Positions 1 to 9,645 of a stretch of 32,348 bases of DNA are shown here, one piece after another; position 1 is the first letter of the stretch; every line of letters begins with the position of its first letter. The stretch is from assembly GCA_016717705.1 (NCBI GenBank), contig JADKFD010000030.1, forward strand, positions 1 through 32,348, in the 5' to 3' direction. The notes under the pieces are model-generated. The model made no database searches and was not told the origin of the DNA. It was given only the letters and a program-made list of their open reading frames with translations. The translations under genes were made by a program, and so were the position numbers. The stretch is from Rhodanobacteraceae bacterium (lineage in GTDB: Bacteria > Pseudomonadota > Gammaproteobacteria > Xanthomonadales > SZUA-5).

Positions 1-1
1 G

Positions 2-67
2 CCCAGCTGGGATGATGTGGGCGCGCAGCTTGCGGGTTTGCTGACCGCGGCGCTCGAACACCGCTGA
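2..67 (+). CDS. C-terminal tail of a probable glycosyltransferase (partial)
   Basis: Frame 2 is open from the left edge and ends at a TGA at 65-67. It gives about 21 residues reading PSWDDVGAQLAGLLTAALEH plus a final Arg. A W-D-x-V-x-x-x-L pattern just before the stop is common at the C-terminus of GT4-type glycosyltransferases, and the next gene, which converges on it with only five bases between, is a GT4 enzyme. The call rests on this short tail and on context only; the catalytic part lies outside the window, and any other protein with an amphipathic C-terminal helix would be possible. Confidence 0.4.
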   Translation, partial: PSWDDVGAQLAGLLTAALEHR

Positions 68-72
68 GGCGC

Positions 73-1287
73 TCAGCTCCCTCGTTGGTCGACGATCTCG
101 TTGATCAGGCTGGCATAGGACAGCGCACGCGCCTGCCAATCGAATTGCATCAGGGCAGCACGTGGTGGCAGTACCGGGCGCTCCAGTTGCCGCCGGATGG
201 CGTCGGCCAGTGCCTGGGGGTCGCCCGGCGGCGTCGCCTGAAACTCGGGAAACGCGGACAGCAGCGTTGGATTCGACGGCAGGCTCGACATGACCACCGG
301 ACAGGCGCAAGCCGCCGCTTCGAGCACGACCAGGCCGAGCCCCTCCTGATCGCCGCTGCGGGCCTCGACGAAGGGTGCGACAAAGACGGCTGCTCGGCGA
401 TACAACATCGGCAGTTCGTCCTGCGCAACGGCGCCGACGAAATGAACGTGCGCCTGCAGGCCGAGGCGCTCGACCTGCAGGCGCAATTGCGACTCCTCGG
501 GCCCGAAGCCGACGATCGTCAGGAACACCGACGGGCGCCAGCTGCGAACCAGCGGCAGCGCATCCAGCAGATGGCGCAGCCCCTTCTTCTCGACCAGTCT
601 GCCGACGAACAGCAGTTCATCCGGCGAGCGCGGGACGTCTGCCGGTGTGAATCGCTCCTGCAGATCCACGCCCATCGGCTGCACGCTGACCTTCGCCGGG
701 TCGACTCCGGTGCGCAGCAGCTGCTGCTGCATGGCCGCACCGACGACGGTGATGGCGGACGCACGACCGGTGACCCAATGGCGCGCGCGGTCGGCCAGGA
801 AACCGCGCAGAGAGAACAGATCGGCCCCGTGCGACGTGAGCAGGAAGGGTGGCATGCGCGGCATCAGCAGCGACAGCATGGCCAGCAGCAGGCCTTGCGG
901 AATCAGCCAATGCCCGTGCACGGCATGCGGACGATCGCGGCGCAGGCAGCGCCACGTGGCCACCGCCTGCGCGATCAGGAATCCCGGGACCAGCAGCCAC
1001 TTCCAGCGTGACCGAGCCAGGTTGTTGACGATGCCGCCGTTCTGAACCAGCGTTTCCAGCGCCGCAGGCGCATAGCGATAGCGGCGCACGTCGACACCAT
1101 CGAGCAGCTCGCGGCTTGCGGCGCCAGGCGCATGCGGGCAGATCACGATGACATCGAAGTCCCGGGCCAGACGCCGCGAGAGTTCGTGGACGAAGCCCGG
1201 CTCGTGATCGCCGCGCCAGCGCGGATAGGTGGACGAGAGGACCAACAGCTTGAGCCGGCGAGTCGCCGCGGACGACGCATTCGCCAT
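73..1287 (-). CDS. GT4-family glycosyltransferase
   Basis: A 404-residue cytoplasmic or membrane-associated glycosyltransferase that probably transfers a sugar from a nucleotide-sugar donor to a surface polysaccharide or lipid-linked acceptor. The N-terminal Rossmann half opens with LKLLVLSSTYPRWRGDHEPG, typical of GT4 enzymes, and includes HGHWLIPQG and a TSHGADL acceptor-side segment. The C-terminal half has LLFVGRLVEKKG and the donor-binding E-x7-E element EGLGLVVLE around residues 310-325. I chose the ATG at 1287 because GGAGA sits seven bases upstream; an in-frame GTG at 1311 would add eight residues but lacks a ribosome binding site. It is followed upstream by a GT2 gene on the same strand (63 bases between the two frames), so the two may form a small glycan operon. 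The donor and acceptor sugars cannot be told from sequence. Confidence 0.87.
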   Translation of the reverse strand: MANASSAATRRLKLLVLSSTYPRWRGDHEPGFVHELSRRLARDFDVIVICPHAPGAASRELLDGVDVRRYRYAPAALETLVQNGGIVNNLARSRWKWLLVPGFLIAQAVATWRCLRRDRPHAVHGHWLIPQGLLLAMLSLLMPRMPPFLLTSHGADLFSLRGFLADRARHWVTGRASAITVVGAAMQQQLLRTGVDPAKVSVQPMGVDLQERFTPADVPRSPDELLFVGRLVEKKGLRHLLDALPLVRSWRPSVFLTIVGFGPEESQLRLQVERLGLQAHVHFVGAVAQDELPMLYRRAAVFVAPFVEARSGDQEGLGLVVLEAAACACPVVMSSLPSNPTLLSAFPEFQATPPGDPQALADAIRRQLERPVLPPRAALMQFDWQARALSYASLINEIVDQRGS

Positions 1288-1350
1288 CGCACTGTCTCCG
1301 ACCGCGTTCACGCGGGAATTCGCTGGTCCCGCCGCGGGATCGAGGCTTGC

Positions 1351-2223
1351 TCAGGACGATGAACGAGCATAGATCATTGCGGTGATCTGTTCCGAAACCA
1401 GCCCGATCAGGAACACCAGTACAGCCGCCGTCAACATCAGGGTGCCCATGTTGGTGAAGCGCCCATAGGTCGCGTAGGTGTAGGCGTAGTAGGCCAGCCC
1501 GGTCGCGAAAAAGCCCATTGCGGCAGGTGCGAACAGCTTCAATGGCGAATACAGCGTGGCGATCTTGAAGATGATCAGCAGGAAGCGCACGCCGTCGCGA
1601 AAAGGGCGGATATGGCTGCGGCCGACGCGCTGCGCCACGCTGACCGGCTCGTATGCGACGGGGAAGGCGCTGCGCAGGAAAGCCATGGTAATCGTGGTCG
1701 GGTAACTGAATCCGTTCGGCAGCAAGTACAAAAATTCGCGGAAACGTGCCGCGCGCACCACGCGGAAGCCGGACGTCAGATCACGCACATCGAACTCGGT
1801 CATCCAGCTGGCGATCTTGTTGTACAAGCCGTTGGCCAGACTGCGGCCGAAACTGGCCTGCCCCTTGCGGTCACGGGAACCGACGACCATGTCGTACCCT
1901 TCCTCCAGACGCGCCAGCAGCCGGGGAATGTCGGCCGGGTCGTGCTGACCATCGGCATCCATGAATACGATGACCTCACCGCTGGCGGCATGCGCACCGC
2001 GCTTGATCGCGGCACCGTTTCCCATCGAATAGGGCGAGCGCAGCACGCGCGCACCTGCGGCCATGGCGACCGCACCGGTGTCGTCCTGTGAACCATCGTC
2101 GACGACGATGAGCTCGGCCTCGGGAAGCTGGCGCCGCAGCCGCGGAATCAGCTCCCGCAGTGCGGGGGCTTCATTCTTGGCTGGAAGCACCACGGTAATC
2201 GACGCTGTCATCTGCAGATCCAC
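1351..2223 (-). CDS. GT2-family glycosyltransferase, polyprenyl-phosphate type
   Basis: A 290-residue enzyme of the DPM1/polyprenyl-phosphate glycosyltransferase group, expected to load a sugar onto undecaprenyl phosphate at the inner membrane for use by membrane GT-C enzymes. The GT-A fold shows the nucleotide-binding VVDDGS (Asp42-Asp43) and the metal-binding MDADGQHDP (Asp89-x-Asp91). Two hydrophobic segments near residues 230-250 and 263-285 anchor the C-terminus. The start is a GTG at 2223 with AGGGA five bases upstream; an ATG four codons later is possible but too far from this site. It lies just downstream of a TMTC-like GT-C membrane protein on the same strand, a natural consumer of polyprenyl-linked sugar. 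That functional link is inference. Confidence 0.87.
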   Translation of the reverse strand: MDLQMTASITVVLPAKNEAPALRELIPRLRRQLPEAELIVVDDGSQDDTGAVAMAAGARVLRSPYSMGNGAAIKRGAHAASGEVIVFMDADGQHDPADIPRLLARLEEGYDMVVGSRDRKGQASFGRSLANGLYNKIASWMTEFDVRDLTSGFRVVRAARFREFLYLLPNGFSYPTTITMAFLRSAFPVAYEPVSVAQRVGRSHIRPFRDGVRFLLIIFKIATLYSPLKLFAPAAMGFFATGLAYYAYTYATYGRFTNMGTLMLTAAVLVFLIGLVSEQITAMIYARSSS

Positions 2224-2442
2224 AGCTTTCCCTGTTGTTCATTGCTGGACCCTGACGGCAACAATTTCATCGAGGTACGCATGCAGACGTCATGCTATCC
2301 GCAATCGCGATGCGAAACACAGGGTCGCTCTGTGTCTGGTGACAGCAGGGGCGCCAACCGTCTCTGGCGTCATCCATTCTACGGGTCGGATCGGCGCTGC
2401 CGATCGCCCGTTTGCTGGCATCGGACAGGGCCGCGATCTGGT

Positions 2443-4410
2443 TCACGGCGAGGGTCTCCGTTGCGCCCTCAATTGCTCGATCATCGCGCGTAACGCGTCG
2501 CTTCTGCTGCGGTAGCGATGCCAGCGATCGAGCTGCTCCATTTGTCGTGCCGCCTGCTCTGCCTCATCCAGGCGACCGTCGATGGCGAGGTATTGGCCGT
2601 AACTGTGCCACCGCAAGGGATTGCGCGGTTCCGCGTCTACCGCCGCGCGGAACAACTCGCCCGCCAGCGTCCTGTCATTCATGTGCGTAAGCGCCAGGGT
2701 GCCGTAGGCAATCAAAAGGTCCGGCGGTGGGTAATCGTGGTTCACACCGATGATCAGCGCCCCAACAAGCTTCTGCAGCGGAAAACTGCACTCGCCGTTG
2801 CCTGCACAAGTGACCAGCGCGAGTAGCGCGGTAGTGGTCTGCACGTCCAGGCGCTTGGTGCGCAGGTGGGCATAAAGCGCTTCCCACAGTTCCTGATCGT
2901 CACCCTTGCCTGCGCGCGAACTCGCCATCAGCAAAGCCTGCAATGGCAGCGCCGACGTTCCCTCGAGCGCGGCTGCGCGGTGGAAGTTCGCGACGGCGAG
3001 CGCGTAGACGGGATGAGCCGGATCCCGGCCGGAAATCAGGTACTCCACGCGACCCAACTCATAGACCGCGCGCGGGGAAGTCGGGTTGCGGGCGGCCTCC
3101 GCCTGTGCGTGTCGCAGCGGGTCGCTCCACTCCAGCGCTCGGGCGGCGGTGGACGCCAGTTGCGTGCTCAGGAACACCCCGAGCAGCACTGCAACCAGTG
3201 CCCGGGGGCGCGCGCCGGAGTGACGCAGGCGCAACCACAGCGGCACCAGCGCCATCAGCGCGCCGATCGACGCCGTGTAGTTTCGATGCTCGAAAATCAG
3301 TTCGAGTTGGATCACGGTCGCTGTCAGCAGGTGCGCGATGCAGTAAAAGGCAATCCCGAGTCCTAACAGCGAACGTCGCCGCGCCAACCACGCGAGAACG
3401 CCGAGGACAGCCAACCAGGCCAGCGCGGAGATCAGCGTTGACACCGGTTCCAGCCAGCCGCGAGAGACCACGAAGGAGTCGTGGTACAGGCTCATTGCGG
3501 TCAGGTCGGGCGCCAGAATCCAGCGCAAGTACAACCACAGAATTCGCATTTCAGACCACAGTCGTTCGCCGAGGTCGAAATTGCGCCCCAACCAACTTGC
3601 GGGATCCAGCACTGAAGGCAAGATCCATCGCACGAACAAGGCAAGCGCCATTGCGAACAGCAAGGCAAAGGCAAACGGCAGGGCGCGCCGCCCGCGGGCA
3701 TCGGCGGCAGCGAAGCGAAAAACGTATACCTCAAGTGCAAAAGCGAAGGCGGGCGCCAGCGCCGCCGACTCCTTGGCGAGCACACCCAACAGCGGCAGCA
3801 CCAGCAGCGCCAGCGCGACACGCATACCGCCGCCGCGTTCACCCGCGATCATCCGTCGGCGCCCTTCGACGTAGCAGATCAGCGCCAGCAACACGAAGCT
3901 GTGCGCCAGCAGTTCCATTCGCTGCACCACGAGATAGAGCGCAGACACGTGGATCGCCAGCACGCCCCAGCACAACGCGAACCACAGGCTGGCCCGACGT
4001 GGATCGACGTTCGCCTGCGCGATACACGGCGCAAGGCATGGCGTGCTGAACAGGCGGTAGACGAAGCACCACAACAACAAGCCGTTGAACACGTGCAGCA
4101 GCAGATTGGTCAGCTTGAACCAGAACGGATCCAGTCCGGTGGCCATGAAATTGGCCGCGAACGTCAGTACCGCCAGCGGTCGCCCGACCGAACTGGCCGG
4201 CGACGACAGGATGACTTCCCACAGGCCGGACAGACCCTGAACCGGCCTGGAGAAGGCCGTATTCGCGGCAATGTTCGGATAATCGTCGAACACGAAGTCG
4301 CCCTGCAGCCCGGGCCAGAACGCCAGCAGGCCGAAAGCGAAGACCAGCCAGGCGCCAACCGGCCCGCTCGCGAATGCTGCGATTGCGCTTCTCGTCCCCT
4401 CGATTCGCAT
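2443..4410 (-). CDS. Multi-membrane TMTC/GT-C-like protein with C-terminal TPR-like region
   Basis: A 655-residue integral membrane protein. After a first membrane segment comes a periplasmic loop with DFVFDDYPNI, then GRPLAVLTFAANF and FWFKLTNLLLHVFNGLLLW, the pattern of bacterial TMTC-like proteins and other GT-C glycosyltransferases, where acidic residues in the first loop are catalytic. Roughly ten hydrophobic helices follow. The last 200 residues are soluble and contain TPR-like helices (for example NPLRWHSYGQYLAIDGRLDEA). I chose the ATG at 4410 because AGGA lies five bases before it; the frame stays open to 4518, but that start has no ribosome binding site and would leave only 12 bases to the divergent gene. 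It probably acts with the GT2 gene below it. Substrate unknown; it may only be TMTC-like in fold. Confidence 0.75.
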   Translation of the reverse strand: MRIEGTRSAIAAFASGPVGAWLVFAFGLLAFWPGLQGDFVFDDYPNIAANTAFSRPVQGLSGLWEVILSSPASSVGRPLAVLTFAANFMATGLDPFWFKLTNLLLHVFNGLLLWCFVYRLFSTPCLAPCIAQANVDPRRASLWFALCWGVLAIHVSALYLVVQRMELLAHSFVLLALICYVEGRRRMIAGERGGGMRVALALLVLPLLGVLAKESAALAPAFAFALEVYVFRFAAADARGRRALPFAFALLFAMALALFVRWILPSVLDPASWLGRNFDLGERLWSEMRILWLYLRWILAPDLTAMSLYHDSFVVSRGWLEPVSTLISALAWLAVLGVLAWLARRRSLLGLGIAFYCIAHLLTATVIQLELIFEHRNYTASIGALMALVPLWLRLRHSGARPRALVAVLLGVFLSTQLASTAARALEWSDPLRHAQAEAARNPTSPRAVYELGRVEYLISGRDPAHPVYALAVANFHRAAALEGTSALPLQALLMASSRAGKGDDQELWEALYAHLRTKRLDVQTTTALLALVTCAGNGECSFPLQKLVGALIIGVNHDYPPPDLLIAYGTLALTHMNDRTLAGELFRAAVDAEPRNPLRWHSYGQYLAIDGRLDEAEQAARQMEQLDRWHRYRSRSDALRAMIEQLRAQRRPSP

Positions 4411-4530
4411 CGACTTCCTTGCTCTGACCAGGCCCGGCAGCGCAATTGCCGTGCCGAACCAAACCGGCGCCGCATTGCCTGCAAGCGCCATGTTATCGTT
4501 TAAAACCGCCGTCAACACCCTCGGGACAGC

Positions 4531-7500
4531 ATGCTTTCAGAGCGCACCAAGTCCATGCCGCGCCTGGCGCTGTCGCTGATCTTGTTGTTGTTTGTGCTGT
4601 CCGGGGTCAGTGGCCTGATCTACCAGTCCGTCTGGTCGCAGTACCTTGGATTGATCCTCGGCCACGCGGCCTACGCACAGTCGCTGGTCCTGTCCACGTT
4701 CATGGGCGGAATGGCGCTCGGCGCCTGGTGGGCGTCGCGCTTTCTGGCCTCGAGCCGCAGTCTGCTGCGGACCTACGGGCTGCTGGAAGGCGCCATCGGC
4801 GTGTTCGGAATCGCCTTCCACGGACTGTTCCAGCTGAGCTCGGGCTGGCTGTTCAACCACTGGCTGCCGACACTGGGCAGTCCCGCGCTGGCTGACGCCA
4901 GCCGTTATCTGCTGGCATTGCTGCTGATCCTGCCGCAGACGGTCCTGCTGGGCATGACCTTTCCGGTGATGAGCGCCGGCCTGATCCGCTGGCAACCGGG
5001 TACCGCCGGGCGCGTACTGGGTGGACTGTATTTCTTCAACAGCATCGGCGCGGCGATCGGCGCGCTGCTGGCGACGTTCTGGCTGGTACCGGCCGCGGGC
5101 TTGCCCGGTGCGATGACCTTCGCCGGCGCGCTCAATCTGCTGGTGGCGCTGCTGGTGCTGTTGCTGCGGGTACCCGAGCGCGTCGCGACTGTGGTGTCCG
5201 CCGATGTCGCGCAGCGCGCGCAGGCGGACACCCGCCTGCTGCGCTTCGTGCTGGTCGCGGCCTGGGTCACCGGCGCGGCATCGTTCATGTACGAGATCGG
5301 CTGGGTACGCATGCTGTCGCTGGTGCTCGGCTCGAGTCTGCATACCTTCGAACTGATGCTCGCGGCGTTCATTGGCGGGCTGGCGCTGGGTGGCCTGTAC
5401 ATCCGCAAGCATCTCGACGGCATTGCGCGTCCGTTGCGTTATCTGGGCTGGGTCCAGGTGCTGATGGGCATTGCCGCATTGGCCACCTTGCCTTTGTATG
5501 ACCAGGCCTTCGGTTTCATCGGCTGGCTGCTCGGCAGCCTGGCGCGTACCGATGGCGGCTACACCCTATACAACCTGGCAACCGCCGGCGTGTCGATGGC
5601 GATCATGCTGCCGGCAGCCTTTTTCGCCGGCATGACCTTGCCCCTGATGACCTACGCACTGCTGCGCCAGGGCGTCGGCGAGCGTTCCATCGGCCTGGTG
5701 TACGCGGCCAACACGATCGGCGCGATTGCCGGTGTGCTGCTGATGGTGCATGTGGTGATGCCGCTCTTGGGCCTGAAGCTGTCCATGGTGCTGGCGGCGA
5801 GCATCGATATCGGACTGGGCCTGGTGATCCTGCGCCGGCTCGACGAGCAGTTCCGTCCCGGGCCGTTCCTGGCGGCGGTTGCGGCCAGCGCTGCGATCCT
5901 CGCGCTGGTGATGGTGGCCTCGCAATTCGATCCGCGCCGGCTGGCTTCCGGCGTCTACCGCACCGGCGTGGCGCAACTCGACGCTGACGCGAAGATCTTC
6001 TTTCTGCGCGACGGCAAGACCGCTTCGATTGCGGTCTATGGCCAGTCCAATGGCTCGGTGGTGATTGCCACCAACGGCAAGCCGGACGCCTCGATCATGA
6101 TGGACCCGGCGCGACCGCCGACCTCGGACGAGCCGACCATGATCATGGCCGGCCTGCTGGCTTTGGCGCACCACCCGCAACCGAAACGGCTCGCCAACAT
6201 CGGTTTCGGCTCCGGCTTGACCACCCACACGCTGGCATCGAGCACGCAGCCGATCGAGATCACCAGCATCGAAATCGAACCGGCGATGGTGCTGGCGGCC
6301 AGCCTGTTCGGGGCATCGGTGGAACGCGCCTTCAACGATCCGCGTTCGCATATCGTCTACGATGATGCCCGTGCGTATTTCGCCGGCGGCGCACGCACCT
6401 ATGACGTGATCGTCTCGGAACCCTCGAATCCCTGGGTCAGCGGCGTCGCCAAGCTCTTCTCACAGGAGTTCTACGACTTCATTCCGCGCCATCTGGAGCC
6501 CGGCGGCCTGCTGGTCCAGTGGGTGCAGGCCTACGAGATCTCCGACCGCACATTGCTGTCGATCCTCGCGGCGCTGGATGGACGCTTCCGCGACTATGCG
6601 ATCTACACCAGCAACAACTTCGATCTGCTGATCGTGGCCAGTCCCGATCAGCCGCTGCCGCCACTACGCGCCGACGTGTTTGCCGATGCCGCGGTGATGC
6701 AGTTGGGCGCGCGCGTCGGTATCACCAGCGTCGGCGACCTGTCGGCGCGGCTGGTGGCAAGCCGGGAGATGGTGCAGGGTCTGCTGGCGGTAACCCAGCC
6801 ACTGAAGAATTCCGACTTCTTCCCGACGGTGGCCCATGCGGCGCCGCGCGACCGCTACATGAATCAGGTCGCCAAGGGTGTGGCTACACTGTACCTGGCG
6901 CCCGGCGGCGCCTTGACCTTGCTTGGTGTGCTGCCAGTCGAAAGCGATCCGAGCTCGCTGACACCGCCGGTGGCCAACCTCCCGGTCGCAATCCGCCGCC
7001 AGGGCCTGGCCACGCTGGCGGGGCTTGAAGGCAAGCCGGAAGGTCGCGTGCTTGAAGGGCTGTCGCCATTGGAGCACTCCGACATTCTGGTGTTGCGCCA
7101 ATGGGGAGGCGAATGCTTTGCGCAAGCCGATGGTTCCCACGCCGTGCGCATGCTGGCGCGCGCCTTCCGCATGAGCCTGGCGCGGACGAGCATGGATGAA
7201 GCGCGCGCGGCGTGGGCCGGGCAGGCCTGGGTTCACTGTGCCGATGGCGCGCAGCCGCCGCCGGCAGTGGGACAAGCGCTGACGGTGTTTCGGCTGGCCT
7301 TTGACGCCCAGGCCGGTGCCGAGTTGCTGAACGCCGCTGCCGAAGTCATTGCCACGGTGCCTTCCCTGAATCCCGACACGCTGTCCGACTTGTACGCCCT
7401 GGCCATGGTCGGCGCGGCACGCGCTGGCCAGCCGGAAGAAATCCTGGCGCTGCACCGCTCCAGCATGGTCGGTGTGCCGCTGCCGGCTTCCGACCGTCTG

Positions 7501-7563
7501 CAACTGGATCTGGTAGCGCAACTGAGCTTGCACGCGGCAAACGCCGCGCGAGCTGAGCGCTGA
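4531..7563 (+). CDS. Membrane protein fused to a spermidine-synthase-like domain
   Basis: A 1010-residue protein of the 'fused MFS/spermidine synthase' type. Residues of about 10-490 form a dozen or more hydrophobic helices in two similar halves (GLIYQSVWSQYLGLILG and FMYEIGWVRMLSLVLGSSLH look like duplicated starts). Residues of about 510-740 form a spermidine/spermine-synthase-like Rossmann domain with the nucleotide-binding stretch ANIGFGSGLTTHTL (near 553-566), SIEIEP and the DVIVSEPSNPWVSG loop (near 624-637). About 250 further residues are alpha-helical and unassigned. GGGA lies four bases before the ATG. The family is common and poorly characterised; the spermidine-synthase fold does not prove polyamine chemistry. 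It is divergent from the TMTC-like gene with about 120 bases between. Confidence 0.85.
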   Translation: MLSERTKSMPRLALSLILLLFVLSGVSGLIYQSVWSQYLGLILGHAAYAQSLVLSTFMGGMALGAWWASRFLASSRSLLRTYGLLEGAIGVFGIAFHGLFQLSSGWLFNHWLPTLGSPALADASRYLLALLLILPQTVLLGMTFPVMSAGLIRWQPGTAGRVLGGLYFFNSIGAAIGALLATFWLVPAAGLPGAMTFAGALNLLVALLVLLLRVPERVATVVSADVAQRAQADTRLLRFVLVAAWVTGAASFMYEIGWVRMLSLVLGSSLHTFELMLAAFIGGLALGGLYIRKHLDGIARPLRYLGWVQVLMGIAALATLPLYDQAFGFIGWLLGSLARTDGGYTLYNLATAGVSMAIMLPAAFFAGMTLPLMTYALLRQGVGERSIGLVYAANTIGAIAGVLLMVHVVMPLLGLKLSMVLAASIDIGLGLVILRRLDEQFRPGPFLAAVAASAAILALVMVASQFDPRRLASGVYRTGVAQLDADAKIFFLRDGKTASIAVYGQSNGSVVIATNGKPDASIMMDPARPPTSDEPTMIMAGLLALAHHPQPKRLANIGFGSGLTTHTLASSTQPIEITSIEIEPAMVLAASLFGASVERAFNDPRSHIVYDDARAYFAGGARTYDVIVSEPSNPWVSGVAKLFSQEFYDFIPRHLEPGGLLVQWVQAYEISDRTLLSILAALDGRFRDYAIYTSNNFDLLIVASPDQPLPPLRADVFADAAVMQLGARVGITSVGDLSARLVASREMVQGLLAVTQPLKNSDFFPTVAHAAPRDRYMNQVAKGVATLYLAPGGALTLLGVLPVESDPSSLTPPVANLPVAIRRQGLATLAGLEGKPEGRVLEGLSPLEHSDILVLRQWGGECFAQADGSHAVRMLARAFRMSLARTSMDEARAAWAGQAWVHCADGAQPPPAVGQALTVFRLAFDAQAGAELLNAAAEVIATVPSLNPDTLSDLYALAMVGAARAGQPEEILALHRSSMVGVPLPASDRLQLDLVAQLSLHAANAARAER

Positions 7564-7693
7564 GCTAGCCGATTTTCTCCTGTTTCATCTCACTTCGTGC
7601 GATCTTCGCCGCCCCGTGATCTGCCGGTCATTGCGCTTCGGTTCGTCTGCGGCGATGAATCTGCCGGTTCCGGCGCACGTCGGACGCCGCGCA

Positions 7694-9645
7694 TCAGGCA
7701 TCAACCGCAAACGCGGCTGGCGGCTCGCCGCGCTGGTGTCGCTGGTGCATCAGCAGCAGCGCGGCCTCCATACGCTGCCGGAACAGCGCGGTGTCGAAAA
7801 GCGGACTAGTCGAGGCGCGCAAACGCAGGTGCTCGCGCAGCTGCGCCAGCCGGTCATGATCCTGCGACAGTTCGATCGCCAGGGCTTCATATTCCCCCAG
7901 TGAATGGGTGATCAGCTGTTCCAGACCCACCGCCGCCAACAGACTGGCTGCGACGCGCCCGGCAAAAGTCTCGCCCACGCAGGTCAGCAACGGCAGACCT
8001 GCCCAAAGCGCGTCGCTGGCCGTGGTGTGTGCGTTACACGGCAAGGTATCGAGGAACAGGTCGGCGAGCTGGTGGCGCGCCAGATGATCCGGTAGATCGC
8101 TGCGTGGGGCGAACACCAGGCGCTGCGATTCGATGCCGCGCGCCCACGCTTCGGCCCGGAGGTTCTCCTTCGCATGCCGATTGTCGTCGAGCAGCCACAG
8201 CACGCTGCCGGGACGCTGTCGCAGCAGGCGCATCCAGACATCGAAGACCGACGGCGAAATCTTGTAGTTGTTATTGAAGCAACAGAACACGAACGCCCTT
8301 TCCGGCAAGCCAGCTTGACCGCGACTGGGCTTTGTCTGGGCGACTCGACGTCGTCCATCGTTGACCTGATAGCTGCCAGGTAGTGTGACTACCCGTTCAC
8401 GAAAACAATCGGCATGCGCCGCCGGTGCGACCCAAGCGTCGGCAATGATGTAGTCGATGCATGAAGCTCCGAGCGTTCCCGGGAAGCCCAGATAGTTGAC
8501 CTGGATGGGCGCCGCCCGACGCGCGAAAATGCCCGGCCGGGCCTGGGCAGTGTAACCCTTGAGATCGATCGCGATGTCGATCCCGAGCGCCCGCATCTTT
8601 TGCGCAATCTGCTCGTCGCTGTCCTCGCGTACGTCGACGAACCGCTCGAATGCACGCTGCAGCCTTGCGCGCATCGGCGACCCGTCGTCGGGGCCATACG
8701 AGATCGCGAAAACCTCGAAGCGCTCGCGATCATGGAGCTCGAACAGCCCTGCCATCAGAGCCGCTGTTGCATGGCTGTGGAAGTCGGCTGATACGTAGGC
8801 GACGCGTATGCGCTGATCGACGCAATCCCGGACCGGCCAGGGCAGGTTGGGCGACGGCGGCCATTTGTCGCGAACGTAAATCTCGGCACAGCGCAACTGC
8901 GCCTGTGGCGTCCGCGCGACGATCATGAAGACGAATGGCGTGACGCTCGGTCGCCCCGCCGCAACTTCCGCGTGCAGCTCATCTACGTCTTGTGAATAGC
9001 GACTCCAGTCGCAGGCGTAGATGCGCGCGGCTGCGAGATTGCCCAGAAGGTAGGGTCGGTCAGGCGCGAGCTGCAGCGCCCGCGTGAAGCAATCGACGGC
9101 CTCCGGATAGCGCTTGAGGCGATTGAACAGGAGTCCGAGGTTGACCAGTGCGTCGACCGAGGACGGCGCTGCAGCGATTACTCGCCGGTAACTCTCAATG
9201 GCTTCGTCGGACCGCCCGAGATCGTCGAGTGCGTTGCCGCGCCCGATCTCGGCCGGAAGCAGGCCAGGGTCTGCAGCCAGCGCCGAGTCGTAAGCGGCGA
9301 GCGCGGGTTTCAGGCGGCGCGCAATCAGGTAAGCATTGCCGAGGTTACAGTGCGCGCGCGCATAGCCGGGTTCGTGCTGCAGGGCGGTCTGATAGGCCGC
9401 AATTGCCGCGTCGAGCCTGCCGCCGCGAACAGTGCGTTGCCACGATTGAGGTGTGCACGTGCCATCTCCGGCAACAGCCGCAGTGCCTCCTCGTAGCTGG
9501 CGAGAGCATCGTCGTGGCGCCCCGCGTCTTCGTCGGCATTGCCGCGAAGGATCCAGCGCTCAGCTTGCTCCCGTTGCGCACCGGCAGACGGGCTGGCCAC
9601 GCTCGCAGCCGGCGGACGGCGGCGGAACAGATCGAATAGGCCCAT
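7694..9645 (-). pseudogene. TPR / O-GlcNAc-transferase-like (GT41) protein, split by a one-base frameshift
   Basis: As one gene this would encode about 650 residues: a short MGLFDLFRRRP start, several TPR repeats, then a GT41 (SPINDLY/OGT-like) catalytic domain. The N-terminal part reads RWILRGNADEDAGRHDDALASYEEAL and AHLNRGNALFAA, then loses frame near 9420. From there to 7694 another frame is open without a stop and continues the TPRs (GRLDAAIAAYQTALQHEPGY, AHCNLGNAYLIA, AEIGRGNALDDLG, DALVNLGLLFNRL). The GT41 part has RVAYVSADFHSHA, DLKGYT, QVNYLGFPGTLG, NNYKISPSVFDVWMRLL and DTLPCNAHTTASDALW. Restoring one C at 9420-9421 (plus strand) rejoins the frames. The ATG at 9645 has GGAG eight bases upstream. 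It is the gene after the two pilins, on the same strand, so pilin or other protein O-glycosylation is a reasonable guess. It may be intact in the organism if the indel is an error. Confidence 0.85.

Noticed and set aside
4411..4518. N-terminal extension of the TMTC-like protein
   Set aside because: No ribosome binding site, and it would leave only 12 bases to the divergent gene; the ATG at 4410 has a good AGGA.
9420..9421. Programmed ribosomal frameshift in the GT41 gene
   Set aside because: No slippery heptamer or downstream structure is evident, and similar simple indels occur in three other genes, so an assembly error or mutation is the simpler reading.
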